A stretch of DNA of 35,449 nt from Calditrichota bacterium (GCA_018644935.1 JABGPL010000043.1:1-35449), one strand, 5' to 3'. Counted from the first letter of the stretch, positions 26,402 to 34,128 are shown. Numbers and translations: made by a program. Notes: generated from the letters alone by a model not told the origin.

Positions 26402-26419
26402 TCAGGTGTCCACACCTGA
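26402..26419 (+). repeat. Palindrome TCAGGTGT core (nuoH-nuoI gap)
   Basis: Perfect 8-base arms TCAGGTGT and ACACCTGA around CC. It is the first of three palindromes inserted 17-95 bases after nuoH. A half copy of the same sequence lies at 9966-9979. Confidence 0.75.
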
Positions 26420-26429
26420 TGTTTAAAGA

Positions 26430-26453
26430 GTGTCAGGTGAGGACACCTGACAC
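26430..26453 (+). repeat. Palindrome GTGTCAGGTG core (nuoH-nuoI gap)
   Basis: Perfect 10-base arms GTGTCAGGTG and CACCTGACAC around an AGGA loop, in the sense orientation of the nuo transcript. It shares the GTCAGG core with 26402 and 28128. Confidence 0.8.
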
Positions 26454-26462
26454 CACAATGAA

Positions 26463-26477
26463 TGGTGTTTGACACCA
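26463..26477 (+). repeat. Palindrome TGGTGT core (nuoH-nuoI gap)
   Basis: TGGTGT TTG ACACCA. It contains the TTG at 26469 that would be the first in-frame start for nuoI, so that start is probably spurious. Confidence 0.6.
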
Positions 26478-26519
26478 CGAAAAAAGAAAAAAATTAATTT
26501 ACGCCTTCGGGTTTTTTAT

Positions 26520-27269
26520 ATGGCTGGTTACTTCAAAGACATCTGGCTCGGAGTGAGCACAGTTTTGATTGGGATGCATATCACTTTCAAACATTGGTTC
26601 AAATTCAAGAAAGCAGTGACGATTCAATATCCTCACGAGATTCTTGAGATGAACGAGCGCACTCGTGCACACCTGTTTAATGTTGCTGATGAATGCGCAG
26701 TTTGTCTGCAATGCGCTCGTGCATGTCCTGTCGATATAATTGATATGCAGGGAATTCGTGCTGATAAAGATGAAGACCTCGGCTTGCTCCCAACCGGGAA
26801 ACCAAAGCGAATGCACTTGATCAAATTCGACATTGACTTTTCAAAGTGTGTTTACTGCGGTTTATGTGTTGAGGTTTGCGATACCAAATCTCTTCATTGG
26901 CGGGCTCCTGTTGAACCTTGTACATTCACACGTGAAGAAATGTACAAGAGCTTTGCAACCATTCCTCCCGATGAGGTGGAAAGATTGATTGCATTTGACG
27001 CTGAACGGAAAGTAAAAAAAGCCGAAGAGATGGCTGCTAAAAAGGCAGCTGCAGCGGCTGCAAAGGCTGCAAAGGCGGCAAAAGCTAAAGCTGAAGCTGA
27101 AGCCAAACCAGCCGAAGCTGGTGCAGATGCTCCAAAAGCGGCCAAATCAGATGTTGGTGAAGAGAAAAAAGAAACTCCCGCTGCTTCTGATACTCCAGAA
27201 AAACCAGGTACACCCGATTCCCCGGACGCTCCTGAAAATACACCAAAACCAGAGCCGGATAAATCTTAG
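26520..27269 (+). CDS. nuoI: NADH-quinone oxidoreductase subunit I with a long Ala/Lys/Pro-rich tail
   Basis: The 8Fe ferredoxin-type subunit. Both cluster motifs are complete: C59-x2-C62-x2-C65-x3-C69 (CAVCLQCARACPVD) and C110-x2-C113-x2-C116-x3-C120. The second is followed by Asp where Pro is usual. The core ends near residue 160; about 88 further residues are low complexity, first Ala/Lys-rich (KKAAAAAAKAAKAAKAKAEA), then Pro/Glu/Asp-rich. The start at 26520 gives MAGYFKDIWLGVSTV, like relatives, but lacks a ribosome site, and the frame from TTG 26469 starts inside a repeat. nuoJ begins 7 bases after the stop. Confidence 0.92.
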   Translation: MAGYFKDIWLGVSTVLIGMHITFKHWFKFKKAVTIQYPHEILEMNERTRAHLFNVADECAVCLQCARACPVDIIDMQGIRADKDEDLGLLPTGKPKRMHLIKFDIDFSKCVYCGLCVEVCDTKSLHWRAPVEPCTFTREEMYKSFATIPPDEVERLIAFDAERKVKKAEEMAAKKAAAAAAKAAKAAKAKAEAEAKPAEAGADAPKAAKSDVGEEKKETPAASDTPEKPGTPDSPDAPENTPKPEPDKS

Positions 27270-27276
27270 AAATATT

Positions 27277-27780
27277 ATGAATATACTCGGTGAAATAGTT
27301 TTTTGGGTATTTGTGTTGTTGACAATTGGTTCATCAATGGTAGTTGTTTTCCATTCGCGAATCATTTACAGTGCATTTGCCCTGTTGTTCACATTTTTCG
27401 GCATAGCCGGGTTGTACGTTTTCCTGGCAGCTGATTTCCTTGCGGCATCTCAGGTGCTGATTTATGTCGGTGGAATTTTAACATTGATTATTTTCGGTGT
27501 CTTCATGACCACCAAGATCACTACGTTGTCAATACCGCAGCTTACACATCATCGGTACATTGCATTGATCCCTATTGGTCTGGTTTTCTATGCATTGGTG
27601 CACATGATCTTTAAAACGAGCTGGCCAGTCAATGTTCTTGATGTTGGACCGACAACTCAGATGCTCGGTCAATTACTCTTGACCAAATACCTCGTTCCAT
27701 TTGAACTCGCAAGTGTGCTTTTACTGGCGGCACTGGTTGGTGCAATGCGATTGGCAAGGATGTTCAGGGAGGCTGATTAA
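27277..27780 (+). CDS. nuoJ: NADH-quinone oxidoreductase subunit J
   Basis: ND6-type membrane subunit, 167 residues, five hydrophobic helices. The conserved third-helix segment is visible as LAADFLAASQVLIYVGGILT, and the tail FELASVLLLAALVGAMRLAR is typical. The ATG at 27277 is the natural start; an open frame running in from 27121 covers the nuoI tail in another frame and is not real. Its TAA overlaps the nuoK ATG by one base (TAATG). Confidence 0.95.
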   Translation: MNILGEIVFWVFVLLTIGSSMVVVFHSRIIYSAFALLFTFFGIAGLYVFLAADFLAASQVLIYVGGILTLIIFGVFMTTKITTLSIPQLTHHRYIALIPIGLVFYALVHMIFKTSWPVNVLDVGPTTQMLGQLLLTKYLVPFELASVLLLAALVGAMRLARMFREAD

Positions 27781-28085
27781 TGCATTGTTTAGACTCATAT
27801 TTATTTGTATCAGCCGCGATGTTTGTGCTGGGACTACTGGCAGTTGTGACCCGAAAGAATGCAGTTTCAATCCTGATGGGTATCGAGTTAATGCTAAACG
27901 CAGGAGCGCTGAACTTTGTCGCTTTCAGCCGTTTTTCGACCGCCAATTTGGACGGTCATGTAGCGGCTTTGTTTATCCTGATCATAGCAGCTGCTGAAGC
28001 AGCCGTTGCATTAGCGATATTCCTCAATCTTTACAGGCTTAAAGCTACATCTGAGGTGGATAAAGCGAACCTGTTAAGAGGTTAA
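27780..28085 (+). CDS. nuoK: NADH-quinone oxidoreductase subunit K
   Basis: ND4L-type membrane subunit, 101 residues, three helices. It has both conserved membrane glutamates in sequence context: MGIELMLNAGALNFVAF and ILIIAAAEAAVALAIFLNLY. It overlaps nuoJ by one base. The following 176-base gap to nuoL holds a palindrome at 28128. Confidence 0.96.
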   Translation: MHCLDSYLFVSAAMFVLGLLAVVTRKNAVSILMGIELMLNAGALNFVAFSRFSTANLDGHVAALFILIIAAAEAAVALAIFLNLYRLKATSEVDKANLLRG

Positions 28086-28127
28086 ATTTTCCACATTACA
28101 ATTGAATCGGGTAGAACCTCGATTTAT

Positions 28128-28151
28128 GTGTCATGAGGAGACTCCTGACAC
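28128..28151 (+). repeat. Palindrome GTGTCATGAG core (nuoK-nuoL gap)
   Basis: Arms GTGTCATGAG and CTCCTGACAC (one mismatch) around GAGA, a GNRA-type tetraloop in the sense strand. Its outer GTGTCA...TGACAC arms match the element at 26430-26453. The remainder of the gap holds nothing I recognise. Confidence 0.75.
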
Positions 28152-28261
28152 CACTTTTAGAATAAAAACCGCGCTGGAAGGCATAAGTCTGACAGCATAG
28201 TTACATGTACCTCAGGCAATTTGCCGTCGGTGCTTTAGAAAATTCGAACATAGATAACATT

Positions 28262-30451
28262 ATGTTTCAGCTGGCAATTTACATACTTTTAGCCCCACTG
28301 GTTGCGTTTACAATCAACATCTTCTGGGGAAAACGATATCTACCAAGAGGTGGAGACTGGATTAGCATCACTGCTATCTGGAGTGGTTGCGCGTTTGCGT
28401 TATACATGTTCTTCACTAAAGTGTTGGGTAACTACGATCCGAATTACTTCCAATCCTGGCAATTTGACTGGATTAGATGGGGCGATTATCAACTCAGAAT
28501 CGGCATAGCTCTCGACAACGTATCGTTAATCATGCTGGTGGTTGTTACTCTGGTTTCTTCCCTCATTCATCTGTATAGCACAGCATATATGAAAGGAGAT
28601 CCCAAGTACCATCGTTTCTTTGCATTCCTTTCCTTTTTCTCTTTCAGTATGATAGGATTAGTGCTGGCTGATAACTTGCTGATAATATTCTGTTTCTGGG
28701 AATTAGTAGGTCTGTCAAGTTACTTCCTTATCGGATTCTGGCACGAGAAAGATTCTGCTGCCAATGCTGCAAAGAAGGCGTTTGTGGCTAACCGTATTGG
28801 TGATGTGGGCATGCTGATTGGAATCCTGCTGGTGTTCACTGCCATGGGCACTTTAAATGTAACTGAAGTTATTGCTGGTGTCGCTGCCGGTAAGATGGGC
28901 GGAATGGCACTAACGATTGCTGGGTTGTGTTTATTCTGCGGGGCTATAGGTAAATCAGCTCAGTTCCCGCTTCATGTCTGGCTTCCCGATGCAATGGAAG
29001 GTCCGACACCTGTATCGGCTCTGATTCACGCAGCTACAATGGTCGCAGCCGGTGTTTATTTGGTTGTGAGGATATTCGCTATCCTGACCCCGGAAGCGTC
29101 ACTTGTTATTGCATATATCGGTGGATTCACCGCACTGTTCGCTGCCACGATTGCTGTTGCTCAGTATGACATTAAACGGGTTCTGGCGTATTCCACACTT
29201 TCGCAACTCGGCTACATGGTTATGGCTCTCGGTGTTGGTTCGTACACCGCTGGTTTTTTCCACCTTGTAACACACGCGATGTTTAAGGCATGCTTATTCC
29301 TCGGTTCAGGTTCCGTCATACATGCCATGCATGGTGCACTTCACCACATCCACAGTCACGACGATGCACAGGATATGCGGTTTATGGGTGGACTGAAGAA
29401 GTACATGCCGGTCACATTCATCACATTCCTTATTGCTACAGTATCTCTGTCTGGTGTCCCATTGACATCCGGATTTATGTCTAAGGATGCCATCCTCGGT
29501 GGTTCGTTGGCGTACTTCATGATGCACCCTCAGCACTGGTTGTTGCCTGTGTTTGGATTCGGTGCTGCAATTCTCACTGCTTTCTATATGTTCAGACTGG
29601 TTTACATGACTTTCTTCGGCGAGTTTAAGTCTGGACCTGAAGCTGCGACGGCCCTGCATGAATCACCACGGGCAATGACGATTCCGTTAATTGTTCTTGG
29701 TGCTCTGAGTATATTCGTATTTTACAGTTTCAACCCGTTCAATCCGGCGAGTGGTTGGTTCTCAACTCTGAACCCACAACCGGACAGGGCTTACGAACAG
29801 CTACAGGCAGTCGCTGCCCATGATACACATGCAGAAGCAAAATCCCACGATTCACACTCAAAGCATGAAGCTGTCGAAAAAGCTGAACACAATGATTCTC
29901 ACGGGACAGTAGTCGAGTCACATGGTGAAGAACACGGGGAAGAGGTACACGCTACTGATGCCGGTGGGCATGGTGGAGGACACGATGTTCACCACACCGC
30001 TCACCTGATCGCAATGGTAATATCGATTATTCTGGCAACGCTCGGAATTTTGATAGCGACAATGGGATATTACTGGCATAAGATTGATCCGAACGTATGG
30101 AAGAAACGGCTCGGACCGGTTTACCTCGGTATGTATCATAAGTGGTGGTGGGACGAAATTTACGAGTACACCTTCATTGGTGGAACGAAGTTAACTGCCA
30201 ATATCCTCGCATGGTTTGATGGTGCGGTTATTGATGGTCTTGTAAACTTTGTTGCAACGATTGGTAGATTTGTATCGGTTGTACATGGCTGGTTTGACCT
30301 TTATGTAGTTGATGGTTTGGTAAATCTGACCGCCTGGATAGTTGGCATATTCGGTCGATTCACCCGATTATTCCAGGGTGGACAGATTCAACGCTATGTG
30401 CTGTACACGATAGCTTTGGTTGCGGTGTTTATAATTTTGAAGGTACTGTAG
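28262..30451 (+). CDS. nuoL: NADH-quinone oxidoreductase subunit L, with His-rich insert
   Basis: ND5-type antiporter-like subunit, about 729 residues. Key stretches: FCFWELVGLSSYFLIGFWH with the TM5 glutamate, GKSAQFPLHVWLPDAMEGPT with the TM7 lysine, and MFKACLFLGSGSVIHAMH with the TM12 region. The long C-terminal helix region follows a striking insert at about residues 520-581, with 15 histidines in 62 residues. The ATG at 28262 gives MFQLAIYILLAPLVAF, as in relatives; the ATG at 28205 would add 19 unconserved residues. Neither has a clear ribosome site. Confidence 0.95.
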   Translation: MFQLAIYILLAPLVAFTINIFWGKRYLPRGGDWISITAIWSGCAFALYMFFTKVLGNYDPNYFQSWQFDWIRWGDYQLRIGIALDNVSLIMLVVVTLVSSLIHLYSTAYMKGDPKYHRFFAFLSFFSFSMIGLVLADNLLIIFCFWELVGLSSYFLIGFWHEKDSAANAAKKAFVANRIGDVGMLIGILLVFTAMGTLNVTEVIAGVAAGKMGGMALTIAGLCLFCGAIGKSAQFPLHVWLPDAMEGPTPVSALIHAATMVAAGVYLVVRIFAILTPEASLVIAYIGGFTALFAATIAVAQYDIKRVLAYSTLSQLGYMVMALGVGSYTAGFFHLVTHAMFKACLFLGSGSVIHAMHGALHHIHSHDDAQDMRFMGGLKKYMPVTFITFLIATVSLSGVPLTSGFMSKDAILGGSLAYFMMHPQHWLLPVFGFGAAILTAFYMFRLVYMTFFGEFKSGPEAATALHESPRAMTIPLIVLGALSIFVFYSFNPFNPASGWFSTLNPQPDRAYEQLQAVAAHDTHAEAKSHDSHSKHEAVEKAEHNDSHGTVVESHGEEHGEEVHATDAGGHGGGHDVHHTAHLIAMVISIILATLGILIATMGYYWHKIDPNVWKKRLGPVYLGMYHKWWWDEIYEYTFIGGTKLTANILAWFDGAVIDGLVNFVATIGRFVSVVHGWFDLYVVDGLVNLTAWIVGIFGRFTRLFQGGQIQRYVLYTIALVAVFIILKVL

Positions 30452-30471
30452 CACACGCCTCCGTGCGTGTG
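30448..30471 (+). repeat. Palindrome CACACGC core with GTAG flank, overlapping the nuoL stop
   Basis: Arms CACACGC and GCGTGTG enclose CTCCGT. The left flank GTAG (30448-30451) supplies the TAG stop of nuoL, so the element sits exactly on the gene's end. On the minus strand the loop reads ACGGAG. Confidence 0.75.
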
Positions 30472-30489
30472 AATTGTGTTTCGCATAAA

Positions 30490-30513
30490 CGCAGGCGGGG
30501 ACGCCTACGCTAC
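30490..30513 (+). repeat. Palindrome CGCAGGCG core with CTAC flank (nuoL-nuoM gap)
   Basis: Arms CGCAGGCG and CGCCTACG (one mismatch) around GGGA, followed by CTAC (30510-30513). It ends about 100 bases before nuoM. A poorer imperfect palindrome centres near 30556 (ATCCC GAAAA GGGG). Confidence 0.7.
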
Positions 30514-30615
30514 TGAGAAAAAAAGATTTAGAACTCAAACTTTGGGGTATCCCGAAAAGGGGCATCCAAGTTAGAGGGGGATTCATTCATTGGTTAATAA
30601 AGTAACGGCATTCAT

Positions 30616-32136
30616 ATGAGCCCGTTGACACTGATTACATTCTTGCCGGTTGTAGGTGCTGCCATAATTTTGGCGCTACCCCGGCATAACCATAAGCTGA
30701 TTCAATGGACGGCGCTGTTTACAGCATTGGTCGTTCTGATAATTACAGCGTCGCTATACCCACAGTTCGATATGCAGAAGGTGGGCATCAATCAGGAAGC
30801 TACTTTCCAATTCACGGAGAAGCATTCCTGGATACCGGCATTTAACATTAACTATCATGTTGGAGTTGATGGTTTATCATTTCCAATGATACTGTTAACT
30901 GCACTGCTCAGCTTTTTGTGCATTCCAGCATCTTTCGGTATTAAGAAAGGAGTGCAAGGATACTTCGCCTTGTTCCTCCTCTTAGAAACCGGAATGATGG
31001 GAACCTTCATCGCACTTGATTTCTTCCTGTTTTATGTATTCTGGGAGATCATGTTGCTGCCTATGTATTTCCTCATCGGAATTTGGGGTGGTCCGCGTAG
31101 AATATACGCGGCGATCAAGTTCTTCCTCTACACGTTGATCGGATCAGTCATGATGCTCGTTGTCATGTTGATGTTGTATTTCAACACCATCGATCCGGTG
31201 ACGGGAGGACATACCTTCAATATGCTCCACATGATGGACCAGGCGAATCAGACGGGAATAATCCTGCTGCATTCGACCCGTATCATCATGTTCTTCGGAT
31301 TGTATATTGGATTCGCGATCAAGATCCCAGCTTTTCCATTCCACACCTGGCTGCCGGATGCTCACGTTGAAGCACCGACTGCGATATCAGTTATTCTAGC
31401 TGGTGTGTTGTTGAAGATGGGAACCTACGGCATCATCCGTATCCTCTATCCGATCCTTCCAGAGACCACTGTTTCGTTCGGCTGGTTTATCGCTTTAATC
31501 GGTATGATAAACATCATCTACGGTGCCTTCTGTGCTATGGCACAAACGGACTTGAAGAAACTTGTTGCGTACAGCTCGATTTCGCATATGGGCTATGTGA
31601 TGCTCGGGATGAGCGCGTTTACTGCTGCCGGATTGCAGGGCGCAGTTTTCCAGATGTTTAACCATGGAACAATCACCGCCATGCTCTTCCTTCTGGTTGG
31701 TGTTATTTATGATCGGGCTCACCACCGTCAGATTAATGGTTTCGGAGGATTGGCAAATGTCATGCCCCGTTATATGGGGATAACACTGCTGGCGTTCTTC
31801 GCTGGTATGGGATTGCCTGGATTGAGTGGCTTTATATCAGAAGCGATGGTCTTTATTGGTGCATTCCAGGTTTGGAAGGTTCATACAATTATCGCCATCT
31901 TTGGTATCATTATCACCGCTGGATATCTACTTTGGACACTACAGAGGGTGTTCTTCGGTGAGACAAATCCGAAATATCTTGACATTAAGGATATTAATGG
32001 ACGGGAATTATTTACATTAATTCCATTGGGCATAATAGTGATCTTCCTCGGTATCTGGCCACATCCTGTGCTTGATCTGATGAATTCATCCCTTTCACAT
32101 CTCGCAAACATGATGAGTTCGGTAACCCCATTATGA
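30616..32136 (+). CDS. nuoM: NADH-quinone oxidoreductase subunit M
   Basis: ND4-type antiporter-like subunit, 506 residues, about 14 helices. The TM5 glutamate lies in FWEIMLLPMYFLIGIW, the TM7 lysine in FAIKIPAFPFHTWLPDAHVE, and the helix 8-9 region continues PTAISVILAGVLLKMGTYG. A histidine-bearing NHGTITAMLFLLVG segment is also present. It overlaps nuoN by four bases (ATGA). Confidence 0.97.
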   Translation: MSPLTLITFLPVVGAAIILALPRHNHKLIQWTALFTALVVLIITASLYPQFDMQKVGINQEATFQFTEKHSWIPAFNINYHVGVDGLSFPMILLTALLSFLCIPASFGIKKGVQGYFALFLLLETGMMGTFIALDFFLFYVFWEIMLLPMYFLIGIWGGPRRIYAAIKFFLYTLIGSVMMLVVMLMLYFNTIDPVTGGHTFNMLHMMDQANQTGIILLHSTRIIMFFGLYIGFAIKIPAFPFHTWLPDAHVEAPTAISVILAGVLLKMGTYGIIRILYPILPETTVSFGWFIALIGMINIIYGAFCAMAQTDLKKLVAYSSISHMGYVMLGMSAFTAAGLQGAVFQMFNHGTITAMLFLLVGVIYDRAHHRQINGFGGLANVMPRYMGITLLAFFAGMGLPGLSGFISEAMVFIGAFQVWKVHTIIAIFGIIITAGYLLWTLQRVFFGETNPKYLDIKDINGRELFTLIPLGIIVIFLGIWPHPVLDLMNSSLSHLANMMSSVTPL

Positions 32137-33608
32137 ATCAATCTCCGATAAATATAGATTTATCCCCGATGATTCCGGAGTTGACCCTGGTCGGAGGGTT
32201 ACTCTTGCTGCTGATTGTTGACCTGTTAGCAAAGAGGAATAAGGGGATCATCGCCGCAGTTGGAGGTTCGATTCTGCTCTTTGTGCTGATGATTATTACA
32301 ATCTCAGCCGAAGAAAGGGTCGGCAGTTACCTGTTCGGGACCGTTATTCAGGATGGGATCACAGTGTTCTTCAGGCTGCTGTTCTGCCTAGCAGGTATTA
32401 TCTCTCTGGGGTTGATGTCTTACAGGTTCAAGGACGAAGGTGAACCACATCTGCTGATCTTGTCATGTATACTTGGTATGTTCCTGCTCGCAGGTGCTAA
32501 TGACATCATCATGCTTTTTGTCGCAATTGAAATGGTTTCTATTCCAGCATATGTTCTTGCTGGTTATGGTCGCAAAGACATGAAATCTGCTGAAGCATCT
32601 CTGAAATATGTGCTCTATGGTGCAGTATCTTCTGGCATGATGCTTTATGGTTTCTCATTGTTGTATGGAATCTCAGGTGCGACAAATCTGCCCGAAATGG
32701 CTGCCAAGTTAGGCACTGTTTCCGGAACCAGCCTGCCACACGTGATGGGTCTGGTACTTGTCTTTGCAGGAATCGGTTACAAAATTGCAATGGTTCCTTT
32801 CCATTTCTGGTGCCCCGATGTTTATGAGGGTTCCCCGACAGCTGTCACTGCATTCTTCTCTGTTGCACCTAAAGCAGCCGGATTCGCAGCTCTTCTGCGT
32901 CTGATGCCCGTTTACGTTACACTCGAACCGACATATGGTGTAACTGCTGTTGGCATGATAACCATCGGCTCAGCAATGACGATGACGCTCGGTAATCTCG
33001 GAGCCATCTGGCAGGATAGCGTAAAACGCTTGCTGGCGTATTCTTCGATTGCGCATGCTGGATATCTACTGATGGGTTTTGCTGTGCTTGCAGCGTACCC
33101 TGAGGGTGAAATACACGATCTTGCGACAGCAGCCGTAATGTTCTATCTCGTAGTTTATGTATTTATGAACCTCGGTGCCTTCCTGATTGTTGATCTGGTT
33201 GAGAGAAACTTCGGTGGAGAGCACATCAAATGGTTCAGAGGTTTCGGCAAATCGAGCCCGATCCCTGCTCTTGCGCTTGCGGTATTCCTGTTCAGTCTAA
33301 TTGGATTACCACCACTTGCAGGCTTCATCGGAAAGTTCTACCTGTTCTCAGCATTGGTGAAGGGGAAATTGTTCGCACTTGCAATCATCGCAATTGCGAA
33401 TACAGTTGTTTCGCTGTTCTATTATGTGCGACTCATCCGCGACATGTTCCTGTATGAGGCGGAAGGTAATATTGCAGATCAAGTTGCTGCTGGTGCGAAG
33501 TTGAAGACACTCGGTGGCATCTTAGCAATCGTGACTCTCATTCCCACTTTGGTCCTCGGTATCTTCTGGGGGCAACTTGCAAACTGGATTCAGCTTAAGG
33601 TCTGGTAG
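32133..33608 (+). CDS. nuoN: NADH-quinone oxidoreductase subunit N
   Basis: ND2-type antiporter-like subunit, 491 residues. The TM5 glutamate is in VAIEMVSIPAYVLAGY, the TM7 lysine in YKIAMVPFHFWCPDVYEGSP, and the TM12 lysine in SLIGLPPLAGFIGKFYLF. It closes the operon; a terminator hairpin follows within 30 bases. Subunits E, F and G are absent from the locus, so this is an 11-subunit NuoEFG-less complex. The electron donor (NADH, ferredoxin or another) is unknown. Confidence 0.97.
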   Translation: MNQSPINIDLSPMIPELTLVGGLLLLLIVDLLAKRNKGIIAAVGGSILLFVLMIITISAEERVGSYLFGTVIQDGITVFFRLLFCLAGIISLGLMSYRFKDEGEPHLLILSCILGMFLLAGANDIIMLFVAIEMVSIPAYVLAGYGRKDMKSAEASLKYVLYGAVSSGMMLYGFSLLYGISGATNLPEMAAKLGTVSGTSLPHVMGLVLVFAGIGYKIAMVPFHFWCPDVYEGSPTAVTAFFSVAPKAAGFAALLRLMPVYVTLEPTYGVTAVGMITIGSAMTMTLGNLGAIWQDSVKRLLAYSSIAHAGYLLMGFAVLAAYPEGEIHDLATAAVMFYLVVYVFMNLGAFLIVDLVERNFGGEHIKWFRGFGKSSPIPALALAVFLFSLIGLPPLAGFIGKFYLFSALVKGKLFALAIIAIANTVVSLFYYVRLIRDMFLYEAEGNIADQVAAGAKLKTLGGILAIVTLIPTLVLGIFWGQLANWIQLKVW

Positions 33609-33633
33609 AACCGCAAGTCATGAATGAATTTAC

Positions 33634-33661
33634 AAAGGGCAGGTTAATTCCTGCCTTTTGT
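33634..33661 (+). terminator. Terminator of the nuo operon
   Basis: A stem of ten pairs (AAAGGGCAGG with CCTGCCTTTT, one G-U) around a six-base loop TTAATT. The T-stretch TTTT forms the end of the stem and is followed by GTGGTTTT. It lies 25 bases after the nuoN stop. Confidence 0.75.
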
Positions 33662-33683
33662 GGTTTTGATTAACAAACACGCG

Positions 33684-33748
33684 GGAGTAGCGAAGCCATG
33701 CTTCGCGCTTTTTGTAATTAAAAATGCGAAGCATGGCTTCGCTACTCC
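33684..33748 (+). repeat. Perfect 23-base inverted repeat, itself made of palindromic arms
   Basis: The arm at 33684-33706 is exactly reverse-complemented at 33726-33748, with a 19-base AT-rich spacer. Each arm also folds alone (GCGAAGC with GCTTCGC), and the outer end reads GGAGTAGC...GCTACTCC, again with GTAG...CTAC ends. So one large cruciform or two small hairpins can form. It occupies the gap between nuoN and the next small gene. Confidence 0.9.
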
Positions 33749-33753
33749 GTACA

Positions 33754-34071
33754 ATGAAGAGAGTAATGTTACCACCAGAAACCATAGCCAAAATAATCCA
33801 ACGCCTCGAGAAGATGTTGCGGGTGAAGATATTGGACAAAGGCATTCGCGCCATCCACGTCAACTCCCGATATCACTGGCAGCCAAAGATGCGCATAGAG
33901 GTCGGGAAGTACTACACCAACCTGGAATTCGAGTCACCCCTCGAAAAGGTCGTAGCGGTCCTTGAAGCACCCTCATTCATCGTTGTCACCGAGCAACGCG
34001 GATTGAGAGAGGGGATGCCGTATCTATTCATGAAGGACGATGTGAAGAAAGTGGAGTTTTTTGAATTGTAA
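33754..34071 (+). CDS. Small protein of unknown function
   Basis: About 105 residues, not recognised. It begins MKRVMLPPETIAKIIQRLEK with a helix, then a basic beta-rich region (IHVNSRYHWQPKMRIEVGKY), and ends SFIVVTEQRGLREGMPYLFM and KKVEFFEL. No signal peptide, cysteines or transmembrane helix. ATG 33754 is the first start outside the inverted repeat; ATG 33724 lies inside the repeat and ATG 33766 is a further option. No ribosome site is clear. The stop TAA overlaps the left end of the next palindrome. A plain cytosolic fold is inferred from the amphipathic composition. Confidence 0.6.
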   Translation: MKRVMLPPETIAKIIQRLEKMLRVKILDKGIRAIHVNSRYHWQPKMRIEVGKYYTNLEFESPLEKVVAVLEAPSFIVVTEQRGLREGMPYLFMKDDVKKVEFFEL

Positions 34072-34090
34072 GGGCGCAAGGCTTGCGCCA
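34069..34090 (+). repeat. Palindrome GGCGCAAG core, overlapping a stop codon
   Basis: Arms GGCGCAAG and CTTGCGCC around a single G (34073-34089), preceded by GTAAGG, whose TAA is the stop of the preceding gene. This repeats the arrangement at the nuoL stop. Confidence 0.75.
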
Positions 34091-34128
34091 AAATCTTTCT
34101 TCTTGCGATACTATCCCGATGGATGTAC

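Noticed and set aside
26385..26480. CRISPR-like array
   Set aside because: The three hairpins differ in sequence and are not evenly spaced; there is no uniform repeat and no cas gene.
27121..27276. N-terminal extension of nuoJ (52 residues)
   Set aside because: It is the out-of-frame reading of the nuoI tail.
33660..33965. 101-residue plus-strand frame overlapping the inverted repeat
   Set aside because: It starts in the nuo terminator, runs through the inverted repeat and overlaps the better frame at 33754-34071.
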